Assembly (NCBI GenBank): GCA_036186865.1
Contig: AP025040.1
Location: 36,075,425 to 36,139,424, forward strand
DNA from: Eustoma russellianum
Lineage: Eukaryota; Streptophyta; Magnoliopsida; Gentianales; Gentianaceae
Length of the DNA: 64,000 nucleotides
Direction of reading: 5' to 3'
Of this stretch, positions 45,608 through 57,184 are shown piece by piece; position 1 is the stretch's first letter, and each line of letters opens with the position of its first letter. Made by a program: the position numbers and the translations under genes. The notes below the pieces were generated by a model, which saw only the letters and a program-made list of their open reading frames with translations, did not search any database and was not told the DNA's origin.

Positions 45608-48600
45608 TTACAAAGATTCTTGCATTATAGGCTTTAGTCCCATTCCGTTTGTCAATCTTGACATATGATCTCTAGGCAAGCCTTTTGTAAGCGGATCCGC
45701 AAGATTCTCCATTGATTTTACATAATCAATGGAAATCACGCCATTAGAGATCAACTGTTTAATGGTGTTATGTCTTCGACGTATGTGTCGTGACTTACCA
45801 TTATAAATGCTGCTTTGAGCACGTCCTATAGCTGACTGACTATCAAAGTGTATGCTAATAGGAGCGATTGGTTTAGGCCAGCACAGGATATCTTCTAGGA
45901 AGTTCCGAAGCCATTCAGCCTCTTCCCCAGCTTTGTCCAACGCTATGAACTCAGCTTCCATAGTGGACCGAGCTATGCATGTTTGTTTCGTGGATTTCCA
46001 CGACACAGCAGCACCACCAACAGTGAACACATATCCACTGGTGGACTTCGAGTCCTTACTGTCTGATATCCAATTTGCATCGCAATATCCTTCTAATACT
46101 GCTGGATATCTCGTGTAATGTAGTCCAAGATTCATTGTGTATTTCAGATACCTCATCACTCTGTTAAGAGCTTTCCAATGATCATCACTTGGATTACTGG
46201 TAAACCTGCTCAACTTGTTTACTGAACAAGCTAAGTCTGGTCTTGTACAATTCGTTATGTACATCAGACTCCCGATTACCTGAGAGTATTTCAACTGAGC
46301 TACAGGTTCGCCTCGATTTTTCCTTAAGTGTACACTTAAGTCAAGCGAGGTCTTTACTGGTTTCACATCAACCATATTAAACCGTTTTAGAACAGACTCA
46401 ATATGGTGAGTTTGTGACAGTACGAGTCCCTCTGTCATCCTAGAAATTTTAATTCCTAGAATAACATTGGCAACTCCCATATCCTTTATATCGAAGTTCC
46501 TCGTCAACATCTTCTTTGTGTTTAAGATTATGTCCCGAGTACTCCCCATGATTAGCATGTCATCTACATAGAGACACACTATTACATATGCATTCTGTGT
46601 GCTCTTAATATAGACACACTTGTCACACTCATTGATCTTGAAACCATTAGCTAGCATAGCTTGATCAAACTTCAAGTGCCACTGTTTAGGCGCTTGCTTA
46701 AGTCCGTACAATGATTTAACGAGTCTACAAACCTTAGACTCTTGTCCTGGAACCACAAACCCTTCGGGTTGTTCCATATAGATTTCTTCATCCAACTCAC
46801 CATTCAGAAAAGCAGTCTTCACATCCATCTGATGGATTTCCAAGTTATAGACTGCAGCAATTGCAACTAGCATCCTTATAGAAGTGATCCTAGTCACTGG
46901 TGAGTAGGTGTCAAAAAAGTCAAAGCCTTCCTTTTGTCGATACCCTTTAGCTACCAACCTGGCTTTATACTTTTCAATAGACCCATCCTCTTTCAGTTTC
47001 TTCTTGAAAACCCACTTGCAACCAAGTGGTTTACTTCCAGGTGGAAGGTCAACCAACTCCCAAGTGTGATTTTGAAGAATTGAGTCTATTTCACTGTCGA
47101 CTGCCTCTTTCCAGAATGGAGCTTCTGGAGTAGACATAGCCTCGGAAAAGTTCCTTGGCTCATTTTCTACCATATAGGTTAGAAAATCCGGTCTAAACGA
47201 AGTTGGCATTCTGGCATTCTTGCTTTGACGAAGCTCCTCATCTCCTTGATAAGTCGCCTCACGCATTCGCTTACCAAATCTTGTTTCTTCTTGAATTTTG
47301 TCTTTCCTCGAAAAGACATCTTCAAAGAACACTGCATTCCTTGACTCCATGACAACGTTTTCATGTATGTCAGGAATATCCGACTTGTGCACCAAGAACC
47401 GATATGCACTACTGTTAGTTGCATAACCGATGAATATGCAATCAACCGTTTTAGGCCTAATTTTCACCTGTCTTGGTCTAGGTACAGCAACCTTCGCCAG
47501 ACACCCCCACACTTTCAAGTATTTGTAACTAGGCTTGTAGCCTTTCCAAAGCTCGAAAGGGGTTACATCCATCTTCTTAGATGGAATTCTGTTTAAAATG
47601 ATGTTGGCTGAGAGGATTGCTTCCCCCCACAAGTTCTGAGGTAAACCCGAACTTATCAACATAGCATTCATCATCTCTTTTAGAGTACGGTTCTTGCGTT
47701 CAGCAATACCATTCGATTGAGGTGAATATGGTGCAGTCGTTTGATGAATAATGCCATGTTCTGAACATAATTCATTAAACGGTGTATCATATTCGCCACC
47801 TCTATCACTTCGAATTGTTTTAATTCGTTTGCTAAGTTGATTCTCAACTTCATTTTTATAATCCTTGAAAGCATCAAGGGCCTCGTCTTTGCTGCTTAGC
47901 AAATATACATAACAGTATCGTGTGCAATCGTCGATAAAAGTTACAAAGTACTTTTTACCACCTCTCGTTTGCACAAATTTTAAATCACACACATCGGTAT
48001 GAATTAAATTCAAAGGTTCAGTGTTCCTTTCTATTGAAGGAAATGGCGCCTTTGCCATCTTCGCTTCAACACATATTTGACATTTTCCTTTATTATTAAA
48101 GTCCAGTTTGGGCAATAAGTCAAGATTACTCATACATTGTATTGACTTGTAATTAACATCTCCCAAACGAAAATGCCATAAACAAGAAGACTCAAGCATG
48201 TAAGCAGAAGAGGAAGCAATTTTATTAGCCTCTGCGGGCAAATCTCTTTTGGGTACAATAGTGACGACATTGAATTTAAACATCCTATTCGACAAGTACC
48301 CCTTCCCCAAATACATGCCATTTTTCAAAAGAATAACTTTATTAGACTCTAACACTAGTCTAAAACCATGCATGACTAGAAGAGTTTCAGATACTAAATT
48401 CTTCTGAATATCAGGGACGTGCAGCACATTCTGCATAGTCAGATGCTTCCCTGAGGTGAGCTTCAGAACAACTTTGCCCTCGCCTTCAATCTTCGAAGAG
48501 GCCGAGTTTCCCATGTAAAGTTGTTCATTGTTCCCGGGCTGGTACTCCGTGACCATCTCTCTGCTGGAGCAAACATGTCTAGTGGCGCCAGTATCAAGCC

Positions 48601-49585
48601 ACCACTCACGTACGTTCCCCACAGCATTGCACTCTGAGACTACCGCATAGAGATTCAGATCATCCAATGCATCGACTATGTTGGCCTTTGCCTTGGTTTG
48701 CTTCTTCTTGGGCTTTCTGCATTCATTGCTGACATGCCCCTGAATGCCACAGTTGTAGCATTTCCCGGTGAACTTCTTGGCGATCTGCTTGCCTTTCTTG
48801 TTCACCCCGAGTTGGCCTTTCTTTTTCTTGGCCTCAGCAACATGGGCCTTAGCCTGACCAGAGCTAGATTGTGGCGCTCTCTCAGATCTACGATTGTCCT
48901 CCTCAATGCGGAGTCGAACAATTAGATCTTCCAATGTCATCTCCTTTCTCTTGTGTTTGAGATAGCTTCTGAATTCCCTCCACGAAAGAGGTAGCTTCTC
49001 AATCACTGCAGCCACGACGAAAGATTCACTGAGCAACATGCCCTCCTCTTCCATCTCGGCAACCAACGTCTGAAGTTCCTCAACTTGAGAAACAACAGTG
49101 CGAGAATCAGACATTTTGAAATCCAGGAATTTGCCGACAATAAATTTCTTAGTGCCGGCATCTTCCGTACGGTATTTCTTTTCCAAAGCCTGCCACAAAG
49201 ACTTTGCGGTTTTATACGTGCAGTATAAACCATACAAGGAGTTGTCCAAACAACTCAGAATATGGCTCAAACAAACATAATTATTGAAATTCCATGTTTC
49301 AACAAAATGTTGGTTTTGCATATTCTAGGTTTGGTCCTCCAGCGGATCCACCATAGGCGGGTCCTCAGTCAGGAAGTTCGCCAACCCCACAGCAGTCAAG
49401 AAGAACAGCATCTTCTGCTGCCAACGTTTGAAGAAGCTTCTACTGAACTTCTCCGGTTTCTCCACTTCGGCCACTGCAGGACCCTGTGCAGGAGGAGCAT
49501 GTCTTGGCACCCCAACAGTTGGTGCCATTGGTGTAGAGCTCTGAATGTCTGCGCCATGAACGGAGCCAGAGCTAGCGTTCTCCAT
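45608..49585 (-). pseudogene. copia A gag-pol polyprotein, one amber stop (TNT1-like)
   Basis: The frame runs 1325 codons from 49585 (MENASSGSVHG) and is broken only by TAG at 49327-49325, codon 87; from 49321 it is open for 1237 residues. Residue numbers from 49321: gag to about 185, CCHC knuckle CYNCGIQGHVSNEC (188-201), protease DTG (243-245), HHCC region (H383; D388 stands where the second H is usual; C413, C416), integrase D442, D506 and E541, RT with YVDD (918-921), and RNase H with D and E residues to DPLTKGLP. Domain order IN-RT is diagnostic for copia. With 2.7% LTR divergence the frame is well kept. Function is doubtful because of the stop and D388. Confidence 0.93.
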
Positions 49586-49723
49586 CAGATTTCTGTTCAG
49601 TTGATCAAAACGTATAGATCAGAACAGAATCAGATTTAAGAAAGGAGTAGAAGTAGACTGCAAATCAGTATGAACACTGCCTTTGCGGGAAATAAAAAAA
49701 CGGTACAGAAGTAATTGAATAAA

Positions 49724-49738
49724 AATACGTCTTAAGAT
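49724..49738 (-). promoter_or_regulatory. atypical primer-binding region of copia A
   Basis: Immediately inside the 5' LTR the minus strand reads AT-CTTAAGACGTATT, with no TGG start and no tRNA-Met match. These 13 nt are perfectly complementary to AATACGTCTTAAG in the adjacent LTR (minus strand, 49851-49839). See findings. Confidence 0.5.
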
Positions 49739-50502
49739 TATTGGAGACAATCAATTCTGTACCAAGACGCAGTCGTTCAATGTGTGCATATGAACAATAC
49801 AAAAATAATCAAACCCGGGGCGAGTCGAGGACTCTGTCCTTAAGACGTATTGCTCCGGTATACTGTGCCCAACCGGTGTGAGCAATCGTCTCCCAGGATA
49901 CAACGGGTACCTGTTCAGTTGAGCGGCACTGCTGAACTTGAACTACTTCGAACCTTCGAATGTCCTGACTTCTCCCGGACGTGATGCAAGCCTCGAATGC
50001 TATGAATGCAGAATGCTATGAAATGCTAGAGCAAGGTGTGTGAATAAATGCACCCTTAGCCCTCTTTATATAGGGGAGTCGGTTGGAGAACAAGGTACCG
50101 TGACCGTTGGATCAAAACTGAAGTTTGATTTAGGCCGTTAGATGAAAACCTCCTATCTAGATTAGAAAGGTTTAATCTCAGCCTTTGGATTGAAGATAGA
50201 TTAGTAGGTTTAAACCTGGAGCGTTAGATGGAAACCACATTCGGTTGGGGTGGTTATGACAGTTTAAATCTCGGCCGTTAGATTAAAGCTGCCTTCCCTG
50301 CCACCGTTAGATCAAACCAGATTGATCTTATCTTATATCGTAAGATATCGTTTGAATCAGATTTAAACAACCGTTCGATTAAAACCATAACCGAACGCCT
50401 TATCAAACTTAACCGCGTTTTGTTTAAACGTAACCGTACAACCGTGTTTTCCATGCACTTTGAGAATTAATTTCTCATTCACCCATTTCAATTTCTCCAA
50501 CA
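49739..50502 (-). repeat. 5' LTR of copia A (764 bp)
   Basis: On the minus strand it begins TGTTGGAGA at 50502 and ends TCTCCAATA at 49739. It contains the promoter listed below. Confidence 0.95.
50064..50073 (-). promoter_or_regulatory. TATA box candidate in copia A 5' LTR
   Basis: The complement reads CTATATAAAG, preceded by CCGACTCCC and followed by AGGGCTAAGGG. Transcription would be expected to start about 30 nt further, near 50035. It is conserved in the other LTR at 44621-44630. Confidence 0.65.
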
Positions 50503-50552
50503 GTTACGCCTGCCGCCGGTGATTGCTGTCACAAGAGAGAAAGCGCTGCATC
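50503..50552 (-). mobile_element. 5' end of the LINE beyond copia A
   Basis: After the repeated GTTAC the sequence GCCTGCCGCCGGTGATTGC continues the LINE 5' untranslated region. It runs into TA/CA repeats near 50553, taken as the insertion site. Confidence 0.65.
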
Positions 50553-50640
50553 TATATATCATATATATATACACATACATATATATACACACATATACAT
50601 ATACATATATATATATATATATATGTTGTGTATGTATATG
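50553..50640. repeat. TA/CA microsatellite at LINE insertion site
   Basis: It resembles 27447-27491 on the other side of the LINE (ATATATACACATACAT shared). This is consistent with a target duplication, but repeat content makes that weak. Confidence 0.7.
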
Positions 50641-50654
50641 TGTGGTGTGGAGAG

Positions 50655-50960
50655 GAACCTTCGATGTTCAGATTTGTTGAAGAATATGCATTTTCAAATA
50701 TCTCCTTGGACACTTCATTTGATGAACTAGTTTAATTTATTTAAATAAGCACCTTCAAATATCTCCTTAGACACTTCATTTAATGAACTAGTTTAGTTCA
50801 TTTAACTTGGCACCTAAAAATAGTGTAAACACAACAAATGTTTGCCATATGATTTAAGACATAACGTTTTATGGAACGCTAGTACAACATTGATATATAT
50901 AAACATATAAGGTATATTTATCTTGCACGCATATCATGTAACATTTAAATCATGCATTTT
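50655..50960 (+). repeat. left arm of long inverted repeat
   Basis: Complementary (imperfect) to 53735-53930. Best shared stretch: AACACAACAAATGTTTGCCAT at 50829-50849 against ATGGCAAACATTTGTTGTGT at 53784-53803. A 61-bp unit ending in TTCATTT(G/A)ATGAACTAGTTT is tandemly repeated (50692 and 50753). Confidence 0.75.
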
Positions 50961-52799
50961 GTAATTACGTAACATTTAAATCATGCATTTTGAAATCAAT
51001 CAAACCCCGATTTCTCAACATTAACGTTAGATTATTTTTTAGTCATATTGGGTCTACCACTCAGTTCAAATCTATGAAACGAGTCTGCTATAGTTCAAAA
51101 CAGTAATTAGCACATTATTGCGAAGTGGCCACGTTTGCTTAATTTGGCTTAGAACATTATGCTGCAACTCGTGAATTACGCAATAGAGGTGCAAGGCTGA
51201 CAAAAGTACCAAAACAACCACACCACTTCCAATTGAAAAACAAATTCTAGTCATTTATGCAGCTGTCAATGGATTCTGTGATCGAATGGCACTAGACAAA
51301 ATTTCTCAATATGAAAGAGACATTCTAATGCTATAAAAAAAGAATCACTACAACCCATTGTAGAAAAATTGTGGGTAAACTAGAAAAAGAAAGATACAAC
51401 TAGATGTATTCTTAAAAGAAAGCACAAACTGTAAATAGAAAAATTTAAATAAGACAAAGATTGGACAAGGTAGAAAATTCCGTCCAATATTGCTTCCATT
51501 ATGTTCTAAGACTACTGAAGGAAAGGAGAGGGCTTTATTCTGGGACAGAGCCGCGTGAGGCGAGAGTGCACATATAGTTTGTTTGAGAAAGGTGTGATAG
51601 CATCACCTATCGGTCCGGACGAGCGGTATACTGAGCTGCATCCTCACCCACCGGATTCATGAGTGGATCTCACTCCTTTACACCTGATTGTCTACAACAA
51701 GTTTGTTCTCTTCTTGTCTGTATGAAGTGATCGAAGTGTACGAGTAGATACTTATAATACTGCCTGGAATAAATTACATGGTAAAATAGCCTCAGCTGAG
51801 GAGCTCTTGGTAATAAATAACAAGATGCAAGAACTTTTACATCGAGCAAATCCTCCACCTTTCCGAAAGAAAAGCTGAACTTACTATTAAAAGGATTTGG
51901 AAAAGCTTAGTTCACAAGACTGAATGGCGGTTCTTCAACTTTGAAGAAAAGTACAACTTTGTTCTTCATCAAAATGCTTTTTTTGTGTGTATTTTGTTGC
52001 ACTTAGATATTTTAAGTTGGATTTGTTGAAATCTTTGTTAATGGTTTTGAATCGCTCTTGATTTTAACTCTCTTGATTTTGAGTTAAAATTGTGTATGCC
52101 TTGTCAAATCATATTAAGCCGAAACCTGCAACCTTCACAAATTCCATTTTCTAATTCCTTTTCCATCAAGGAAAAAGGAACCTTCTGACTTTCAAAACAC
52201 ACGGGGCTGCCACTTACACCAAACAAGAACATATTTCCCAATTATCATATTCCTAAACCATGTGCAAATCCTTGAATAACAATAAATTATATTCCTTTTA
52301 CCAAAAACCTATCAAACGGTTAGCACTAAACAGAGAAGGATCGCCTGCATTTTTAAAAAGTCAAAACCGTTTTTTTTTGGTTTTTTTTTTTTTTTGGGGG
52401 GGGGGGGGTAGGTCTGGAAACGTGAGCTTCATTTCAACTCTTCAAAGAAACCTGCACAGCAAGAAAAGTATAGAAACGTTCTGAAAGTTCTGAAAGTATC
52501 AAAAATCTTCAAGAAAAAGGTAAAATATTTCAAAAAACCAAGGAAAAAGTGCAATTGACGTGAAATTTTATATTTATGTTTTATGTATTAAAAGTGAAGA
52601 TACATTATATAAAACTTGTTTGCGAATTTTTGAAGGCAAGTAACTTCAAAAGAATCCAAAAGGAAAAGTGTAAGAAAACTTTAAATCAAGAAATTCAAGG
52701 AATGAAACCGTTTTGTAGTAATTCAATCCTTACTCTTTCGTCTTTGCGTTAGTGTTTGTTTTCTTTTTGTTTTGTGCCTTGTTTCAGTTTACATAGTTT
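50961..52799. other. unassigned interior of the inverted-repeat block
   Basis: No gene recognised. Short open frames do not match any family I know. It may contain decayed gag sequence of element Q, which becomes recognisable from 52800. Confidence 0.4.
52370..52408. repeat. T-run followed by G-run
   Basis: Eight T, GG, seventeen T, then thirteen G. Homopolymers of this length are hard to assemble, so the exact length is uncertain. Confidence 0.9.
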
Positions 52800-53490
52800 G
52801 ATGGACAAGTTAAAGGGAAGATTGATGAAAAGGCTTCCCAAAAAGATACATCCTCTAACTCTTCAAGTAACGCTAGAGATATTAAATGTTTTTGATGTCC
52901 TGGCATGCATCATATAGCATCTCCATGTCCTAACAAATGTGTCATGTACCTTGATGAATGTGTTGGTTAATATTCAGCTTCTGAACACGAAGAAGAAGAA
53001 AATGTTGAGCAAAACTTAGAGGAAGAAGAGTGCACGAATAAAGAAGAGAATTTTGCATCTAGAGAATTTCTTGTTATTAGGCAAAGCCTTCAGGCACAAC
53101 CTACAACCGATGAAACTGAACAACATTGAGAGAACATCTTTCATATTTATTGCATGGTTAATGGAAAGGTTTGCACCATGATTATAGATGCCGGTTCATG
53201 TGCTAACATTGCTAGTATAGAATTGGTAAGGAAACATGCACTGCCCTTGCTTTATCACCCTAGACCGTATGAGTTTCAATGGCTTAATTATTATGGTGAA
53301 GTGCATGTAAGTAAACAAGTTTGTGTGCCATTCTACATTGGTAGTTATAGTGATGAAATTTTTTTGTGACTTTGTTCCTATTCTACTAGTAAAATATTGT
53401 TAGGAAGACCATGGAAATTTGATAGACGAGTAACTTATGACGGTTTCCTTAATAGATAGACTTTAAGATGAACAACAAACTTTATGAATT
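52800..53490 (+). pseudogene. gypsy remnant Q: gag knuckle and protease
   Basis: One frame gives a decayed zinc knuckle (CPGMHHIASPC, first cysteine lost to a stop) near 52890, then an acidic stretch. Next comes NGKVCTMIIDAGSCANIAS with the protease D-A-G (usual D.G) near 53190, HPRPYEFQWLN, VPFYIGSYSDEI and, after a shift, LLGRPWKFDRRVTYDG. This is the plant Ty3 protease pattern that precedes RT, but no RT follows. It may be the same family as P, which has gag only; the two do not overlap enough to test. Confidence 0.8.
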
Positions 53491-53734
53491 CCAGGCTTTC
53501 TCTAACAAAGGTTTTAGAAAAATCAACGCATGATGCATAAAAACCAGGAGTCTAAAGAAGAAAAAGAGGCATCACAACAAATTATTGACTCTGAATTGTA
53601 TGAGAAAGTAGTGTTGAGAAAAAGAGTTTGAGTGATTCATAAAATACATGATTTAAATAACGCGTGTTTAACAAATGCAGGACACAATTTATTACTTGAC
53701 ACGTTTTTGCAACAAACCTGCGTTATATACTTTA

Positions 53735-53930
53735 TATATAATGTTGCCGTACTAACAATCCATGAAGCTTTAAAGCTTACATCAAATGGCAAACATTTGT
53801 TGTGTTTGAACTATTTTCAGGTTCCACCATTAATGAACTAAACTAGTTCATTAAGTGAAATACTTGGTTAAATGAACTAAGTAATTCATTAAATGGAGAT
53901 ATATTTGGAGAAGGCATGATGGCAACAAAC
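53735..53930 (-). repeat. right arm of long inverted repeat
   Basis: Complement of 50655-50960. It contains the perfect palindrome AATGAACTA-AAC-TAGTTCATT at about 53831-53851, whose complement is on the left arm. Confidence 0.75.
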
Positions 53931-54223
53931 ATGGAAATGGAAAGTCTCCTCCGACTCCTCATTCACACATTTTTATGCATATTATGTACATATATTCAGG
54001 TTGTTTTTCAAAAAAAAGGCATAATACACATATATTCCGACGTAATACCGATATGTTACATATATTACGAACGTACGTCAACGTCACACCAGTATACTTA
54101 CCTCATATTTACGAGTACATTCATGTCTTATATCATATGATATAAGTGATGGTGATGACAAAATTATTACGACACGTTACAAGGTTGTAAACTGAAAATT
54201 GTCGTATCAGGTGACTACCGAAA
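53931..54223. other. unassigned DNA before E2
   Basis: AT-rich, no gene recognised. It ends CGAAA, the expected but unconfirmed target duplication of E2, because the other side lies outside the window. Confidence 0.4.
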
Positions 54224-55038
54224 TGTTGTACCCCACGAAAATCGTACTGTACTTGAAACTCGTATGAAGTGGCATGATAAAATATTAGTTCTTCCAAGTA
54301 CATTTTATTAAGTTTTATTGTCACTTCTTTAATTAATCTTCCTTAAAGTAAATACTATAAGAAATAGTATAATACTCCAAGTATGTATTATGGACTATGT
54401 GAAACGACCATTTTGTCCCTCCAAGACCTTGGGAATTTCGACCACAAGGGCCTTAAAGGACTTTAGAATATTCTTCCTTTATGAGAAGACTAGCCTTGAT
54501 GGTATTCTTAAAAGCAAGCCTAAAAGCCTAAACAAGAAATTAACTATTAAAAGTAATGGTATAATTATATAAGTATGAGTTATGAAATGAGGGAAAAAGA
54601 CAAAAATAACCCCCAACCCTCCAAGAAATTTGGCCAACTCAAGGAGGAGTTCTAGAAGACTCCTGATTCTTACATTTCTATTTTATTTTGAAGACCAAAG
54701 TAAAATAATATGAAAAATCAAGCATGCGGGACAAAAGTAGTCAAATTCACAAAACACCAAGACCCTTACCCCTTTCCATGCACACATGAGATTCTTGTCT
54801 CCCCCTTTTTGACCTAAAATCGCCGGATTCCCCCACCCTCTACCCCTTGGAGACTTCTTCAATTTAACAAGAAGCTCCTCTTCTATCTCCAACAAAGAAC
54901 ACTCTCAAGAGTTGTCCAAGCAAATTACTAGAGAATCATTTAAAACTTAGGCAATCCTATCATCATCATTTAATTTCAGCCAACTTGAAGCTAGGAGTGT
55001 CAAGATCATCTTCATCTTCAAGCTCCAAGATTCATCTA

Positions 55039-55044
55039 GGTAAG
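55039..55044 (+). promoter_or_regulatory. conserved donor-like site GGTAAG in E2 LTR (first)
   Basis: CATCTAG|GTAAGTTG is a close match to the plant 5' splice consensus. The R2 complement near 21672 has CCTCTAG|GTAAAT, within sequence alignable on the upstream side (TTCAAGCTCCAAGATTCATC against TTCAAGAATCC). Confidence 0.4.
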
Positions 55045-55227
55045 TTGCATGCTAAACCTCCGAAGTGAATTTCATATTTCAAAGAATAAAGCTCACATTG
55101 ACACCCCTTTCCCTTGCTAAAACCACGACATCCCCATGGTCACTAGGTGAGGATTCTTCAACTTCTGAAGTGGTGCTAACTTCTTGGTGGTTTGAATTCA
55201 TTTCAAACTCCATTCAAGCCTCATCTT

Positions 55228-55233
55228 GGTAAG
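55228..55233 (+). promoter_or_regulatory. conserved donor-like site GGTAAG in E2 LTR (second)
   Basis: CATCTTG|GTAAGCTAA, equivalent to 3407-3412 in F1 and to the R2 complement near 21485. A third conserved block, AGGCAAGTAT, is at 55391-55400. Confidence 0.4.
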
Positions 55234-57184
55234 CTAATGTAGCCTCAAACTAGCTCTATTCTTCAATTAAAATGGTAGCTAATGTTCTTCCTTTTTCTCC
55301 CTCAAAACCGTATGCTATATGGGGTAGTTGGAGGAAACTTCAATCCATTTCATCCAAGGTTCAACCTAGAGGAAGGTTTCTAGCTTAAAGAGGCAAGTAT
55401 ACTCTAGACAATCTTGACTTATTTGTGAAGTGTATGCTTGAATGACTAGCCATTTTTAAGATATGAATCTTAGTTGAAGATTCTAAGTTCAAAGCATGAG
55501 AGCTAAGTTGTTCCTTAAGCAAAGTGGTTTGCATGTGTGTAATTCTTCCAAAGATGAGTTCTTTGCTTGAATTAAATGTGATATGAGGACCATCCTATAC
55601 AAAATGAGGGCTGTTTTGGATGGTTGATGTATTAGTAAATTGATTCTTGTTGAGAATAGAGTGTAGCATGAAAGGCATGAAGATGGCGTGTGTGCTAGAT
55701 GTAGTTTTGCAAGGTTGTTTTGGCATGATTGAATGAATTAACATATGAATGTATTGCATGCCTAAGGTAAACATGGTAATATTCATCTTTCTCACCATGG
55801 AAGGGGACGGCTAGAAAGGGTCTAGTAGGAATGAACATTGACTCTTATGAAGAACATCTCTTGTGACGTAAAAGATGTATGAAAGTTGTGTGTTTGAATG
55901 ATTTACTACATGGGTGTATTTGTGCTCAATTTAAAACGAGATATGAGTTCTTCCATGTGCAAGAAACAGGTTGTTTATGGAGGTTATGTGATAAATGAAT
56001 TAGTTGTGCCAAAGGTAGACTTTATCGAGTATAAAATGTGCAAAAATGATGTGCGCTATGTGTAAGTTGCAAAATTGTTTATGGGGTGGTTCATATGTAG
56101 CTTAATGAATGTTATGAAACATGGAATGTTTATGTTAAAGGGTGTATTTAATGGTTAGTAAGTCATTTTAGAGGAATAAGGTTAGTTGATAAACACTTGA
56201 CAAGAAAAAGTGGCAAAAAAGAAAAACTACTGGAGCTGGACAGTTTTAAGTTGTGTGTTGTGTGACCTGAAAATGGACCTTAGGAACGTGTAAATGAGAT
56301 GAGTTATGGTAGGCTACTATCCTTGTATGTTTATTAAATCTGTGAGCTGAAATTTTGGTAAAAGGACTTGTAGTTTATCCGCAAAAAAATTTTTAGTGAC
56401 AACTGATCACTCCATATTCTGCATGTGCCCAGTCTTGGGAAAATAATTAAATGACCACTCTAAACCTATTGGATTGCTCTAAAATTTTTATGAAAATTAC
56501 CTAAGACATTGATGAACATGTCCATGTAAATAAACCAGCTTGAAACCATTGTTTTGAGGGTTAACCACTGAATTGATGTTGGTGTTACGAAACTGGGAAA
56601 ACAGGACAGAATTATGGCATGAGTTGGGAGGCCTTATTATTGTGGATTTGGACTTGTATGTGCTGTTGGGCATATGAATATTATTCCTTGGTGTGTTTAC
56701 TATGTTTTTCAAGTGTTGGCCCAAATTAAATAAGATTTTATGTCCTTGATATTAAGGTAAAAATTGTGTACTACACTACTGGATTCAGCAGTACTCTTTT
56801 TAGTGACTTAATGATTTGAGGGTCTTATCTATCTCGAAACGTTACGAAATTTTTATGGCATGTAGATAAGACTCCATTCTGCATACGTATGGCATGAGAT
56901 TATGAAAATAGGCCTGATTTGATATGTTTGAAGCCGGATGAACAGAACGTTAATTCTGAAAAGTTTTTCCAGCTTAAAGAACAAGGCCATATATGTATTA
57001 TGTGGTGCATTTAGTCAGGAACTGCATATTGCACATCATGCATTGCATCATCCTCATTTACATGAGTTATGAAACTGATTTTATTTTAAAGAAATTACGG
57101 AAAGCTCTTTTAAAGAAAAGATTTCAGTTTTGAAAAGAACGACTACTATTGGTACCATTGATTCTTGGCCAGCATAACCCGCTC

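Larger units (their letters stand above)
44296..50502 (-). mobile_element. Ty1/copia element A, nearly intact
   Basis: Two 764-bp LTRs (44296-45059 and 49739-50502) flank one gag-pol frame. The 5-bp target duplication GTTAC is at 44291-44295 and 50503-50507. It sits in the 5' region of the LINE. By eye the LTRs differ at about 21 positions (2.7%). Terminal inverted repeat TGTTGGAGA/TCTCCAACA, with one base changed at 49740. Confidence 0.95.

Noticed and set aside
51540..51670. Small ribozyme-like GC-richer segment
   Set aside because: No hammerhead core or other known catalytic motif could be matched by eye.
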